Assembly (NCBI GenBank): GCA_009599575.1
Contig: VWND01000089.1
Span: forward strand, 107,501-171,500
Length of the DNA stretch: 64,000 bases
Source of the DNA: Blumeriella jaapii
Taxonomy: Eukaryota > Ascomycota > Leotiomycetes > Helotiales > Drepanopezizaceae
Direction of reading: 5' to 3'
Part shown: piece after piece, positions 21,121 through 33,900 of the stretch
Layout: each line of letters opens with the position of its first letter
How positions within the stretch are numbered: position 1 is the first letter of the stretch
Position numbers and translations under genes: made by a program
The notes under the pieces: generated by a model
Seen by the model: the letters and a program-made list of their open reading frames with translations, nothing else
Told to the model about the DNA's origin: nothing
Databases searched by the model: none

Positions 21121-22346
21121 ATGCTTGCTAAGGACCTCCCTTCCTTTAAGGAGATGCCAGTCGTAGAAGGCAGTAGGTGATTGAAAGCCTAACGTTTCTT
21201 TTAGCAGAGTGCACATTCTTTCTATCCTTCTTCTTCGGAGTCGTCGAATGCGCGAGCTGACTATCCGTTCCCTACAGTGCCTCACGGCACGGCATGGGGT
21301 CTTTGGGATAAGGATGGCAGAAAGGACCATTGCGGTTCCCTCAACCTCCTTACTCCGGAGAACACGAAGGAGGCCCAGAAGGAAATCAAATCCGGCATAA
21401 CTGTTGCCCTGAAGTACGTTCTCACTCTACCCAGTCCTCATTTCCGCCTCTATATATCCCATCTACTCCTCTCGCCACTCAAGCTCACTCTATGCGTAGC
21501 TGGGGTATGGAATGCGTCCACGAGCCCGGTTTCACTCGCGAGAAGCTACGACACACCATGAAAGACCTCAAGCCCCTCGGCATGGTCGCCTGGGACGACC
21601 TCATCCACATCAACACGCAGTCAGGCTCGCAGTGGGACGGACTGCGGCACTGGGGCCACCAAGACACCGGGCTCTACTACAACGGCCTCAAGCACGACGA
21701 CATCTCGGACCCAGCCCACAGGGACGTCAACTCGCTGCACCACTGGTCCAAACGAGGAGGCATCGTCGGCCGCGCTGTGCTTATCGACTACGCTTCCTGG
21801 GCTGAGAGGAACGGTATCGTGTACGCGGCGACGGCCCGATATGAGATCTCCGTTCGGGACATTGAGGCTATCGCTAAAGAGCAGGGCGTCGAGTTCAGGC
21901 CGGCGGATATCCTGCTCATCAGAACGGGGTGGGTGAAGTGGTACAATGACGCTAGCGACGAGGACCGGATCAAGGGCGCGAGAGATGGTCACGGCCACGT
22001 CGGATTGGCAGGTAACGCTGAGAGCGTGGAGTGGCTCTGGGACCACCACTTTGCTGCTGTGGCGGGGGACAATATAGCGTTTGAGGCGTGGCCACCGAAG
22101 GCGCCTCATAGTAAGCTTGGTCTTTCGTTCCATACTTGGCCACTGGCGAGGAGAGGACTAACGCTGGCAGTACTCCATGATTATCTGCTAGCGATGTGGG
22201 GAACGCCAATTGGTGAGCTCTGGAATCTAGAGGAGCTGGCTGAGGCGTGCAAGAGAGAGAAGAGGTACAGCTTCTTCCTTACCAGTGCACCGTTGAATGT
22301 GCGCGGCGGTATCGGAAGCCCGCCTAACGCGTTGGCAATCCTATGA
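21121..22346 (+). CDS. Cyclase-family (putative kynurenine formamidase-like) metal hydrolase
   Basis: Exons 21121-21172, 21278-21413, 21500-22110 and 22171-22346; 324 residues. All four exons agree in phase: MLAKDLPSFKEMPVVEG-MPHGTAWGLWDKDG, then GITVALN-WGMECVHEPGF, and FEAWPPKAPHI-LHDYLLAMWGTP. The last intron is 60 bp and open. The family hallmark region SGSQWDGLRHWGHQ is present, with later DIAAxAGD-like block HFAAVAGDNIAFE. Fungal members of this cyclase/SCP299-like group are common but their substrates are mostly unknown; the bacterial relatives are arylformamidases and cyclases with metal-binding His and Asp. Neighbours give no pathway clue. Confidence 0.88.
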
Positions 22347-23130
22347 AGACTGGTAGTAAAGACGGGAAGTAAACTTGACTCTGGATACGAAAGAGCTTGT
22401 GTTTGGAGACATGATCAAGCTTTACTCGCAAGCTAGGTAATTGTAGTCAGGTCTAACTCCAGCAAGCGAGTTTAAGCGAAGCCCCCTTTCATTCATCTTA
22501 CTGGTTTGTTTCTTTCTCTGACAAGTACCAGCTAATCAAGGAAAAGGCTTATAACATCTGTTGCAGCCTGAAAAACTAGAGAGTATCAGAATAACCTGTT
22601 CCTTGATATTTGCGAGATGCATAAGAGACGCAAATGTGTTCAGGCTACGCGTATCTAGGAGGATTTAGACCCCTATGCGGATTTCCTACTCTCTAGGAGG
22701 ATAATTGGTAGGTCTCAAGAGACGTTTTCAGTTCTCCTGTAAATCCCCAGGATTGCTGCTTAGATGTATACGACAACGCACCTGATCGGTGTCAGTTGAA
22801 GATGGAGATGATCGATGCTAGGCCTTGAGCGCTTGCCTCCGTTTGCGTATGTGGCGGGAAGCTGCATTCTCAGTTGCAAGACGGGCAAATGACATCGGGT
22901 ACTGGTATTCTCTGGTACGCTGAGATAAAAGGGTTTCTCGGCAAACTGGGGTGACAATCATAGTTAGTAGTGAGCTTGACAGGTATAAGATAGCTGTGAT
23001 TCCCAGCCCAGAGAGAATTCTACAACAGCCAGTCAGCATTTCTTCCAAACCAAAGACAGCATAATCCAAATACTCATCCAAAAGAAAACAAGACTGCCAC
23101 AGCTCTCTCGATTCCCACAAACTCGTCATC
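22347..23130. other. Gap between the cyclase gene and the SMP-like gene
   Basis: Unique sequence, somewhat AT-richer than the genes. I see no gene, repeat or clear motif beyond the 5' region of the downstream gene. Confidence 0.5.
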
Positions 23131-23442
23131 ATGCCCGACATGACCAAGAATGACTCTGCGCGTATTCAGTCTACCCAGGTGAGCCACTCTTCCACTTCTC
23201 TTCCACACTCATCAATCATTGGCAAATTTTCACTAATCATGGTCCAGGCGAAGAGTGGAGGCGATATGTCCTCTGCAGGCTTTGCGGCCCGCGCTCAAGG
23301 CGCCGCTGATCGTGCTACCAACACTGCCGCTAGCGCCGGAGACAGCGGATCTGGTGGTGGCAAATCCGGAGCCGGTGGCTGCGGAGAAAAGGGCTCTCAG
23401 AGTCCCGGAATCGGCGACAAGGCTTCTTCTGCGAGGAAGTGA
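23131..23442 (+). CDS. Small hydrophilic SMP-domain-like (seed-maturation-protein type) protein
   Basis: Exons 23131-23178 and 23248-23442; 80 residues. The intron GTGAGC...CAG (69 bp, branch CACTAATC) is a multiple of three and open, but removing it joins RIQSTQ directly to AKSGGDMSSAGFAARAQ, a block found in fungal SMP-like small proteins. The rest is Gly/Ser/Ala-rich (SGSGGGKSGAGGCGEKG) and without hydrophobic segments. Such proteins resemble LEA-type stress proteins and are often abundant in conidia; a desiccation or stress role is inference. Contains a single Cys. Confidence 0.75.
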   Translation: MPDMTKNDSARIQSTQVSHSSTSLPHSSIIGKFSLIMVQAKSGGDMSSAGFAARAQGAADRATNTAASAGDSGSGGGKSGAGGCGEKGSQSPGIGDKASSARK

Positions 23443-23690
23443 AAGACTTCCCATAGGATCGAGACAGGCGGGAGTGTAGGGCACCTGTACGATACGAAGC
23501 GAGAAGACCTGATGTAAGGAGCTTGGGATGATAGGGCGTAATGGGAATTGAATGTGATACACTCTTCTAAGTCGAATATGAGGTTGGGAATGCAATTTTT
23601 TCTTTCTTTTTTTTTTTTTTTTTTTTTTTTTAAGAAAATCGTCTCAGTCGGATCGAAAGTTAAAATGGGAGTAGATATTCGGGGCGACGG

Positions 23691-24214
23691 TTAGAGCAAC
23701 AAAGCCAGCAGACTTAAGGCACCTGTGCTCACTTTTTCCGCGCCTCCAGTAGCCGCCGTCTTTTTGGACGATGAAGCCGTCAAAGATAACACCAATCCAG
23801 CTAGAAGCTTTAGAATGATACCTGTCAGAGCTCCAGTCGTATTCACTTTGGTGAAAGAACAGCCCTGCGAGTTCCTTACCATCCAGACTCCTGCAAGCGG
23901 AAAGAGAAGAGGCGACTTATCCTTGGGTAGAAGATAGTCCCATTTAAAGCAGTAACGGAAACGAAATCAGACGTGCATTGCGCATTTTCAGAAACAGAAA
24001 CACCTTCTCAGCAGTAGGCGCCTCTCTTGACGCCATATGGAGCAGCGCCAGCCAAGCTGTGGGCAAGGAAGGTCAGCTGCTGGAGTTTCTCCTTCCTAGA
24101 GTGAGATGCACTTGTCATTGCATTTCCAGACTGGGGACAGTCAGTATCGCATTGGATTATGATGCTGATTTCAGGCTGATTGAGGAGTAGAAAGTCGAAT
24201 TTTAGCTTGTACAC
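23691..24214 (-). pseudogene. Possible remnant of a secreted, GPI-tailed protein gene
   Basis: The minus strand first shows a secretion-signal-like run (QQLTFLAHSLAGAAPYGVKR) without a good start, then a stop; further on a second open piece ends GAEKVSTGALSLLALLL, which looks like a GPI-anchor attachment tail. The two pieces cannot be joined with confident splice sites. May be chance. Confidence 0.22.
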
Positions 24215-24404
24215 GTCGCAGTCAGGCCATAGTCATTTTTAGGACAAGATTGTGCGTAAATGCTGGCGAGGCTGTTCGCGGTCAGTTTGAAGCCGGAAGG
24301 ATGGAAATGATCTGTAGATACCTGGATATAGCCCGTAGCGTCCGAGGAGGTATTGGTTTCATATACAGAGATCGAGGGATTTCACGTGCAGAGAAGTAGT
24401 TCGA

Positions 24405-24680
24405 AGTTGAGAAGTTGAAGCTGAAGCTGAAGTTGAAGTTTTGAAGTTCTGAAGTTGAGAAGTTGAGAAGTTAAAGCTCAAGTTGAAGTTGAAGCTCAAG
24501 TTGAAATTGAAGCTCAAATTGAAGTTAAAGCTCAAATTGAAATTGAAGCTCAAATTGAAGTTGAAGCTCAAGTTGAAGCTCAAGTTGAAGTTGAAGCTCA
24601 AGTTGAAGCTCAAGTTGAAGCTCAAGTTGAAGTTGAAGTTGAAGTTGAAGTTGAAGCTGAAGCTGAAGTTGAAGTTGAAG
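24405..24680 (+). repeat. Hexamer array of AAGTTG and AAGCTC/AAGCTG units
   Basis: About 45 tandem 6-bp units alternating AAGTTG, AAGCTC, AAGCTG and AAATTG. It reads as (Lys-Leu)n on one strand and as Gln/Leu or Phe/Asn/Leu/Ser on the other, so none of the ORFs over it is credible. Confidence 0.92.
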
Positions 24681-25019
24681 ACAAGATCCGGAGGTGCACG
24701 TGATGCCAAGGCCCCGACCACTGGCCGCTTCCGCTCGCGTTGCCATGGCAAAGCCCGAACCTCGAGAAAACATCCAGAAGTACATCATGAGGTAATCTCG
24801 AGACAGTCGCGTCAACCCGCAAAGATACCAGCGACAACAACGACACCAGCGACAACAACGACAGCAATAAGGACCTCTCTATCCCTTCTTCCCATATCTT
24901 CGACATCACCATCGTTGGCCTTGGCTGGCTTTGCTTCCTTACCGGACACCACACCGCGCCACTGCTTATTTACGCGCCGTTTGTTGATGATAGGCTAGAC
25001 GCTACACAAGACAGTTACA

Positions 25020-28000
25020 ATGGCAGACCCAGGAGCGTCCTCAATTTCGGTTGCAGGTATGTATATGCTGCTGACCTCTTCTGGAGAAGCTGAATCTCGC
25101 TGACTCCTCCAAGTTCGTGTCCGCCCTTTCACGATTCAAGAAGCTGCGCAGGTGTAAGACATTCCACCATCCGCCGTAGATACAAGTCTTGACACTTCCA
25201 CAGGACGAAATGTGACGATGGCAATATCTTCTTAGGGGAGGGATCTCTTGCCGGAGCTCCTGCCGCGAGGCTGGGTGGTAAAGGTATTCGGCCGGTGATC
25301 AAGGTGGTGGACGACAAATGCCTGTACGTTTCTGGTTTCTCCGCGACAAACTTCACACGCTCACGGCAGCAGTATCTTCGATCCTCCAGAGGACAATCCC
25401 ATACACAAATTCAGCAGATCGACGGCTTCGAATATGGGGAAGAGGTCGAAGGATCAGACCTTCGGGTTTGATCGGGTATTTGACGACAACACGACACAGG
25501 GCGAGGTCTACGAGGCCACAACTAGAGGTCTGCTGGATAGCGTCCTGGAGGGGTACAATGCGACGGTCTTCGCCTATGGTGCAACCGGCTGCGGGAAGAC
25601 ACATACTATCACGGGAACGGCGGCACAACCTGGAATCATCTTCCTGACTATGCAAGAGTTGTTCGAGAAGATCGCAGAGCGGAGTGATGAAAAGCACACT
25701 GAAGTATCTCTCTCATATCTGGAAATCTACAATGAGACAATCCGGGATCTGCTCTTGCCCGGAGGCAGTAAACAGGGGCTCATGCTGCGTGAGGATGCCA
25801 ATCAAGCAGTCTCGGTCGCGGGCCTCACGAGCCATCATCCCAAAGACGTCCAGGAAGTGATGGACATGATCGTCAGAGGTAACGAGTATCGAACCATCTC
25901 CCCCACAGCAGCGAACGCGACCTCTTCTCGATCTCATGCCGTGCTGCAAATAAACCTCGCCCAGAAGGACCGGAACGCGGACGTCAACGAGCCGCACACC
26001 ATGGCTACGCTCAGCATCATTGATCTGGCGGGCAGTGAGCGTGCGAGCGCTACGAAAAATCGAGGGGAGCGATTGCTCGAGGGAGCAAACATCAACAAGT
26101 CGCTCTTGGCACTCGGTAGCTGCATCAACGCTCTTTGCGATCCTCGAAAGAAGAATCACGTCCCGTACCGAAACTCGAAGCTGACTCGGCTGCTGAAATT
26201 CTCGCTCGGCGGAAACTGCAAGACAGTCATGATTGTCTGCGTGAGTCCTTCGAGCGCTCACTTTGATGAGACGCAAAATACCCTACGATATGCCAACCGG
26301 GCCAAGAACATCCAAACCAAGGTTACGAGGAATGTGTACAACGTCAACAGACATGTCAAGGACTTCCTGGTGAAAATCGACGAGCAAATGGCACTGATCA
26401 ACGAGTTGAGGGCACAACAGAAGGATTCCGAGGGGGCGGCGTTCGTCAAGTTCAAGAAACAAAGCGAAAAGCGAGATGGAATCGCCAGGGATGGTATCAC
26501 CAGAATCCGTGCAGCATTCGATAACTCGGCCCCTGAACGACAAGAGAAGGTCAGCAACATGAAGAAACTCCGACAGATTGAACGAAGGATCAGCCTCTTG
26601 TCTGCTTGGATTGGTGCTTTCGACAATATCTGCGAATCTAGAGAGGACGACGACGTGCCCCAAAGTCTTGTGGCCATGCGAAAGACAGCCAACGGTATTT
26701 TGATTGAATTGGAGAACAGCAGACAGCACTATCACCAACGATTGGTGAAGATGAACTGGGAGCGCGCAATCGACTCGGCACTACAGAACGCGATTCGATC
26801 CCTCGCTGATGCAGATGGAGCAGATGGGGTCGAAGCGGATAGCCTGGTGCGAGAAACGGAACTCTTGAAGGCGAATGCTGTGAGAGATGCCTTGCGAGAA
26901 ATTTTGGACCAAGATAAGGGTGGCGACGCGGAAGTGATGCAAGTGCTGCTCTCTGCCCAGTTCGACATCATCTCTTCTCTAAATGACATTTTAAGCATGA
27001 GCGAACAAGAAGCTGTTCAGCACGCCAAGTCTGTTCTTAAGCGCCTACTGCAATCGAGCTCTACCGCGGCATCTTATGTTATCAAGCCAGATGGCTCGCT
27101 GAAGGTCGCCGAAGCATTTCCTCCAACGAAACGTGGGACGCCGAAGCGGAAGAAGGCTGCTGGGTCTACTTTTGCTCAGCCACCTGTCTCTATGCAGGCT
27201 CTGACTGCTGTGGCACCGCAGGTATTTTCATCGCCAATGAAGTCGTCTCCTCGAAGAAGGAAAGCAGCTCTTGGGAAGAAAGGCATCTCTTTCACGCCGA
27301 AGAAGCGTAGCGTCCGCTGGCGAGATGACACCAATTCGGGCGCTCTAGCCGACTTCGAAAAGACTCCTCAGAAGCAAGCTTCCTCGCCAGAGGTTTCATC
27401 GGTAGACCAGAGTGGTGTTCTGCCCGCGCTCCCATCTTACATTGCCGAAGATCACTCCAATGACTCGCTTGGCTCATCTCCTATTCCCACGGCGCCGCAA
27501 CCGTCATTCGAGATCAAGCCCAAAACCAACCGCTTCCAAGCCGGCTTCCTGTCCAAGAAGTCGGATGGGTCGCCGCCGCGAATGACCAAACTCACCTCTT
27601 CGGATACTGAAGTCTCACCGCTGCGCGATATCGACGCCTCCAACGCGGCAAACCGCTCTTCATTGCGCATCATGCAATCAACTAGCGCAGACACTACGCC
27701 CACAGACAGCGGCAACAACTCTGCCTCGGAAGGAGAGGGCATTTTCCACCTCGACAAAGTCGAAAGCGCAAAGATTAGCATGGCACTGAAGCGTACCAGC
27801 TCGATAACGAGATCCTCAAACGTGCACGACTCGGTGACCCGCACCCAACGCCGCAGAAGCCCTACCGCTGCTACCATGGCAGCGTCCCCGCCCAACGAGA
27901 ACAACCTGTTCACTGCCAGCCACGCGCGGCGCATGGTCAACTCCCAGAAGGAACCAAATTTCTCGGCCAGTGTGCTGAGTCCTCGCACGCAGCCGGTGAT

Positions 28001-28136
28001 GAAGAGCCACTTGCGCCGCACCACCATTGGGGAGGGGCGGCAGGTCAGTGGGACTCTGGCAGCTGGAGCTATTAGGGGTGCACCGAGGCCAAGGGAGAGC
28101 GCTGCTGGTGTAGCAGGCAAGGGAGGATGGAGATGA
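25020..28136 (+). CDS. Kinesin-8 family motor (Kip3-like)
   Basis: Exons 25020-25056, 25114-25153, 25204-25323, 25324-25372 removed as intron, then 25373-28136; 986 residues. The small exons give SISVA-VRVRPFTIQEAAQV-TKCDDGNIFL, and KVVDDKCL-IFDPPEDNP. The motor domain shows P-loop GATGCGKT (135-142), switch I NATSSRSH (247-254) and switch II DLAGSER (283-289), with neck region VNRHVKDFLVKIDEQ, a coiled coil to about 560, and a long basic, Ser/Pro-rich tail. The insert LxGKGIRPVIKVVDDKC is typical of kinesin-8. These plus-end motors shorten microtubules and set spindle and cytoplasmic array length. Tail sites such as SPRRRK and TPKRKK may be nuclear signals or phosphosites (inference). Confidence 0.92.
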
Positions 28137-30639
28137 CCGGTACCGTTCCTGGCTCGTTGATGTATAAATATTGATTGATCTGTCGTTGCGGAAGGATGGT
28201 TGGGTTGGGGGTTACGGCATAGCGCTCGCATGATGATAACGACTTTTTTTCCTTGCTGTCTTGGATTGAGAAGGACTGGGCGTCTCGTATCAGGGTGATG
28301 CAGGGCCAGCAGTTGATTGCATGGGTGGAGTTTGTGTACTTTTGTTTTGGTCTCAGTTTCTATGTATTAGTCGTGTTTTTACACTAGAATGACACGCATT
28401 TCCACGAATCAATGACCTAGTCGATGATCAGAGTAGATTCTATCGATCGCCGGATTACCAGCAGGCCTTGGTTGTTACTTGTTTCGTCCCTTGCTTCCTT
28501 CTTAGGAAGGAGAAAGCACCATCACCATCCATTCAAGCGTATGGTATTCCCGACGTCTGCTTCACACTGTACCAAGGAAAGATACATCTATCTACGAGGG
28601 ATCAGATTAATCAGAAGGGGAAGTCGGGGGTTGCGATTGGGCAAAGGACTGGGGAGGGCGAGGGCGAGGGCGGGAGGGGGGCACTGATTGATTTTTCCAA
28701 GACTTGAAAGAGCCCTTATCTGTCACTGTGTGAGTAAATAAGTACCTAGACATGAAAGATAACAAGCCACGACTCGGTTCTCAACGCGGTGTAACGGTTG
28801 GCTGACTTGTGTATTCTGTTTCTTCGCGTTGCAAGGCGTGGCGAGCCGTGTGCTCATATGTCCAGACTCGGAGGGAGGAGAGAAAATTGGAATCTTAACA
28901 TGCGGGAGATCTATGGATCTGAGAAAAGAAAGACTGTTGAGTGGGTAACTGAAGATGGAGATTGCTGGGAATGCTGTGTGGTGGGGTGCTGAGGGAGGTG
29001 GGTGTGCAGGCTCGTTGAGATGTCGTTTAGCGATCGCTTATCTTACTCGGGAAAGAAAACACAACTTCCAATAGAGGAGAAGGGAGGAACTTCCTTGCAC
29101 TGCAAGATACCCGAGCCGGGACGAGACATCGACCTCTGCTTCAAATTAAAGTTTATCAAGGTGATACGACATGTGCAATGGACACCAGGACCGAGATGTG
29201 AGTCCTCACAGCTTTGGAAACAGAAGTCGGAAGGCGCACAAGCTAGGTGATGTAGCTACTGTACAGCACGACAGGAGCCACGCTAGAACTGTGAGGTTCC
29301 CATCTACTTTTTTCCTCGTTTATAGAAACCTTGGAATCTTGCGCACTCACAATGCTTTGCACGTGGCCGCACATCCAAAGCTGCTATCAGCCGTTTTACC
29401 ACATGTGAAATTCAGCTTCCTGATCGCACTACAGATACCTTACAGAAGATGTCTTGGTTACGTCAAAAACACGTCATGTCATGCCGGGGAAGAGTCTGGT
29501 GAAAAGCCACGACCTCGCTTCTCAGGGTCCGGTAATGCATGAATCAGTAGCGCTAAGACAGAGAGAGCAGGTTAAATAAGGTGATGGTAAGCGAATTGAC
29601 GCCGAAGAGGCAGGTGTCGTGTCAACATAAGCCCTGAGTTCTGAGTCCTGGTTTCCGGTGGATTTCTCTCTCTTTGGAGAGCAGATCAAATGTTCTTGAA
29701 CCTGGCGATGAGACCAATGATCGGCGTGATGCGTACTTAGTCGTTTACCTACTGTACCGTACCTATTTACCGCTAGGGAAGCGAAGCGAAGCGAGCTAAA
29801 AATAAACACTGCTACTGTACTGTAGGTACAGTACGGTAGCAGTAAGTACTGATGTGTATCTCCCTAGCCTTCCACCCGTCGGTCCTCCTGCAAGCCACCA
29901 CTACTTGACTTCCCTCCAAACAAGTAACCTGGCGACGCAACACGGGATCTGGTCCTGGATATCTTATCTTATCCGTGTTTACACATGACAGCAGCTCCGA
30001 TACGAGCCTGGGTGGCTGGCTGAGAGACCAAGTGGTCGCTCTCTGGCCGGAAAGTAAAGTCTCGTTCTGCATGGTGCTCCCATTCTGATTTTAGCTTTGA
30101 AGAGCTTTTCCATGCCCCCCCCAAGCCAGACGGTTCCTACCAGCACTGTACATACATATAAGTATCTCCTTCTACAGATCAGCCGCCCACCTCGCCCACA
30201 AAACCCCCCTCTTTTGTTTCTCTTCAATTTATTTCTTTTCGTGCGCCCACGCCTCTTGTCTCCTTGTCGCCTACAGGACTGTACAGTATAGTACAGGACT
30301 GCACGAGTACAGTGCCGACGAGGAAGGAAGGAAGGATTGCGGACGAAGGAAGAGGAAGGGAGGATCGTGCGTCCTCTCCAGATAGTCCATCCACCTCGAC
30401 TCGGAGAGATATATAAACTCGCAACGGCAAGCAAGGGAATATCGAAAGAACTTCTTCTTCCTCACACTGCCTCGCACTGCCTCATACTGCCCCCGCGCCT
30501 CTCAAAAGGGCACTGCCGACGGAACTCACGTCTTCGAGTCAAGGTTTATATACCTTTCCCCCCTCTGGACTTCCGTCGGAACACACACTCGCTCACAACT
30601 CCCTCTCACACACGAGGAACAGCGAAGAAGAGCACCACG
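28137..30639. other. 2.5 kb gap without recognised genes
   Basis: No supported gene. Contains GAGGGCGAGGGC repeats near 28660, TACTGTACCGTACC and TACTGTACTGTAGGTACAGTACGG motifs (29748-29838), GCGAAGCGAAGCGA near 29776, TACAGTATAGTACAG near 30285, and a TATA-type sequence upstream of the next gene. Confidence 0.6.
30410..30417 (+). promoter_or_regulatory. TATA-like box (TATATAAA) upstream of the small secreted protein gene
   Basis: TATATAAA lies 223 bp before the start codon at 30640. That would imply a 5' untranslated region of roughly 200 nt, common for strongly expressed fungal secreted proteins. A weaker TTATATA occurs at about 30545. Confidence 0.4.
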
Positions 30640-30936
30640 ATGCACTTCCTCACCACCAAGCACATCATGGCCATGGCCATCTTCGCATCAGCGGCGCTGG
30701 TCACATCCACGCCGGTCCCTTGTCCAGATGTAAGTTTCGCCCCCCCCCACTCGCCTCCCCCCGTCCGCACAGTCCTTCCAAGCAAAAACTCTTTGGCAGT
30801 CCAGATTCCAGAACGCCGGCCAAGGGCTAACTAGCAACAGCGCACCCGCGATCTCATCCTCGCCGGCCACCTCGATCCCACAGCGTGCTGCAGCTACGGC
30901 GTCTGCAAGGGCGATGTCAATGTTCAAGGCGCTTGA
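30640..30936 (+). CDS. Small secreted cysteine-containing protein (61 residues)
   Basis: Exons 30640-30729 and 30841-30936. The intron is canonical (GTAAGT, branch GGGCTAAC, acceptor CAACAG). The first exon encodes a signal peptide (MAMAIFASAALVTSTP), the second a short mature chain starting RTRDLILAGHLDPT and containing CCSYGVCKGDV. Cysteines are C28, C46, C47 and C52, so two disulfides are possible. Both exons are required to make a coherent protein, and phase is 0. I recall no name for the family; effector-like, signalling or antimicrobial roles are open. It sits alone, flanked by gene-poor DNA on both sides. Confidence 0.7.
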
Positions 30937-33900
30937 ACAGCATCCTCTCTCGCGACCAGCATCCTGTTCTCTCTGTTGGTCGTGCGTGGAATCGCCGAAC
31001 CTCGGCACGACAAGGGAGAGGCATGGATGGGTGGTTGGTGGGTGGATATATAAAGTATACACTTTAGGAGCGGACGGACAGGCGGGCGGATACGTCCGGG
31101 GCGTTGTTGGGCTTGGCTTTGGCCCCGGACATGCATCTTACACTGCCTACTCACAAATGGCGGCTGCGATATATCTTTTGGCAAATGACTTGGGTATTCC
31201 GGGCTGGGAAAAGATGCAACGAACACACTATCCCTCGACGCGCGCAGACAACTACAGCAATCTTGAGGAACGGGCACGACTGCGGTGGCAGGCGGGCTCG
31301 GGATTTTGGACTTAGCGACTTCTGGGGTGCTGCTGCATTGGTTATTGCATAGCAGAGACATTCTCCGGGGAAGAGGAGGAGGGAGCGTTAAGACACGGGA
31401 TTCGTGTTTGCTTGGAGTATGAGAAAGAGATGCTGCTACAGTACTTGCGTTTAGGAAAGTTGGAGCAAGCATAGGTACTGTTCATTGTGAAATTGCTATA
31501 CATAGGACAGGCGAGCACGAAACTCGCCGACGATACGAGCTGCCGAGGTGGACATACTCTGTACAAATACGATCGACAGCTACAATGCTACAACGCTACA
31601 ATGCTACAAAGTCAACGTTGACCAATAAAAAAATTGGAAGATCGAAAAGAAAACCAAGAAGAAACAGAAAGTGTTCGCGTTTGGCTCGTGTTTGCCGCTA
31701 GGCGAGACGTTTAACTCATAGTTAGGTACTTATTGATTTTAAGCTCGGACAGATGGCGTAGCTCGTGTTCGACCGGTGTCACTACCTATCCAATCACGTA
31801 ACTCACTTCAATGGAAACGTACATACGTCAACGTAACACTGTACCTGTGTGCAAAGCATGATTCGCCTCGTACTGTACTCATCCACTTTAGCTCTCAGCC
31901 TCTTGCACTGCACAGCGCACGTACTCCCCAGAAAACCAAAGTTCCAAAGACAGCGAGCGGGTGCTCGATTAGTAAACTACTTTGCTTTGCTCGGGACTCG
32001 CTCGCTCGCTCGCCATCAGGTTTTGCTTTTTTCTTCTTCTTCTTCTTCTTTGTCTGCCCTAGAGTTAGAGTTGGGATTCCGCCGTGCTACTGTACTGTGG
32101 AGAGGACTGTAGTCCGGACGGGGAACAGTAAGTTAGTGCCATTATCAATGAGCCGTGCTGCTGTTGCATCGAAACAATATAAACCGGGTCATGGTTTTAT
32201 CCTCTACATCGTACTGTACAGAAAGAGTACTTGAAGAATCAACCCCCCCCCCCCCCCCCCCCCAAAGAAGATACCGTACACAGTATAAGCTCCCAAGGAT
32301 ACGAACGGCCGTGTGTCAATGCACGGCTACCTACCTACCTGCCCGCCTCTTCCGTCGAATTTCAGCGAGTGAGAACGGATACTTAAGTGAAGCGAAGTGA
32401 AGCGAAGTAAAGTAAAGTAAAGTAAAGTAAAGTGGGGTGAGAGTTCAGAAGGTGAGCAGGTGGCCATGTTCCTTCCCACATGATGCCTCTCATTCATTTC
32501 GATAGATGGAATGAAACAACGCGTACTCTGCAGAGTGGAATTTCGCCCTGGTGAGGCGCGGTGAAAGTGGCCGGCTTCGCCATCAGCGATCGTACTGTGC
32601 GCAGCCACTCGTGCGGATTGCTTGAGTCGAGCGCCACTTCTCTGCCTTGCAGATGATGATAGAGGGAGTAAGCTGAAGAAGGTCTTGTATATTTACTAAT
32701 GCGCTCAGGCTGCGGAAGTGAAAAGGGTGCGAGGAACAACAGCGTGACGATAGCCCCTCGAGCCAGCTACCTTAGGCAGAACGCTGGGCACGTGACACCT
32801 GGGCTGTGATGATAGGCTTTTCGTGCGCATATTCTTTTTTCCATTGGGTCTAAGACTGCAGGGTAAACCGAGCAGCTGTCTAGGTAAGCATTTCTTCCGC
32901 AGAGAAAAGGTCGTGGTTGTGGGAGGAAATGAAAACAAAGGGCCTCGCTTAGCATGCTGCAAGCTAGCCCAAACCGGGCCGTTACTTAGTGCCAACGTCT
33001 GTGTTGATCTTTTTGCTTTCTTCGAGAGCCTTCTCACCGACTACTTGCTGGTAGTATCGTTTTCGGTGTTTGCTCTTTTCTCTCGGTATGGATGTTTAGG
33101 TAAGGATTGAGCGGCATGTTAGGACGATCGCTAGATTTGGGTGATAGATGCTCTCCCACGTGCAGCCCACCACAATCTCTCGGTGAGAGCCTGTTGAGTG
33201 AGGTATGTAGCTCGTGAGCCATGATTTGCTGAGAGGGACAAGAAAGAGAAGAGCTTTCTACTGTCGCAGGCTAGCTACGTCTATCACAACGCTGTTTTAA
33301 ACGGAGTAACGGAGTAAGAAAGTGAGTGTAGAAGAGTGAGTGTAGTTAGAGCCCCTACTATCATGCACCGTCTTGTGGGCTGGTCTCTCTGCATATCGAC
33401 TCGCGAGCTTTGGAGGCTGGTACTGAGAATAATGGGCAAGAAGTACACTCCTGGTCACCTCGCAAGATCGTACGGGACTCTTGCTTGGATCTCCGTGTTT
33501 TACCCTTGCTTTGGATAACGGTTCACTTGTGCGAAATCTCTAAAAATCAACTAGGGTCGGATACTATTGATTTCATAGCTTCCTCGGTGTGCTTGCGCAT
33601 TTGGCGCACTATGCAACAAGGAGCGTAGCAGGAATGTTACGAATCCTCTATAATACCGTCCTTGGAATTAGACTTCTTAAACAGATTCTCGAGTCTAGAA
33701 GCACGCGGAGCGCCATCACATGGCCTTGGGAAAGCCTAGGTAAGAAGTGTTGCCCATCGCCAACAGCATTTCTGGTTCTTGTTTGCTGAATGGTCGATTT
33801 TATAGGCAACTACCGGTTTATGTTTTCCGGAAATCTTACATCTCGCTCACGAGTTACTATTTCCCTTCCATCTGACTGGATATATAGTCCGAGATGTTCC

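Larger units (their letters stand above)
23443..25019. other. Gap with poly-T run, possible secreted-protein relic and AAGTTG/AAGCTC repeat
   Basis: Includes a T run at about 23602-23631, a doubtful minus-strand relic (23691-24214) and a long hexamer repeat (24405-24680) roughly 340 bp before the kinesin start. No intact gene seen. Confidence 0.5.

Noticed and set aside
24359..24998. Lys-Leu and Asn-Phe repeat proteins, as a possible new repeat system
   Set aside because: Hexamer DNA repeat; length multiple of three keeps every frame open.
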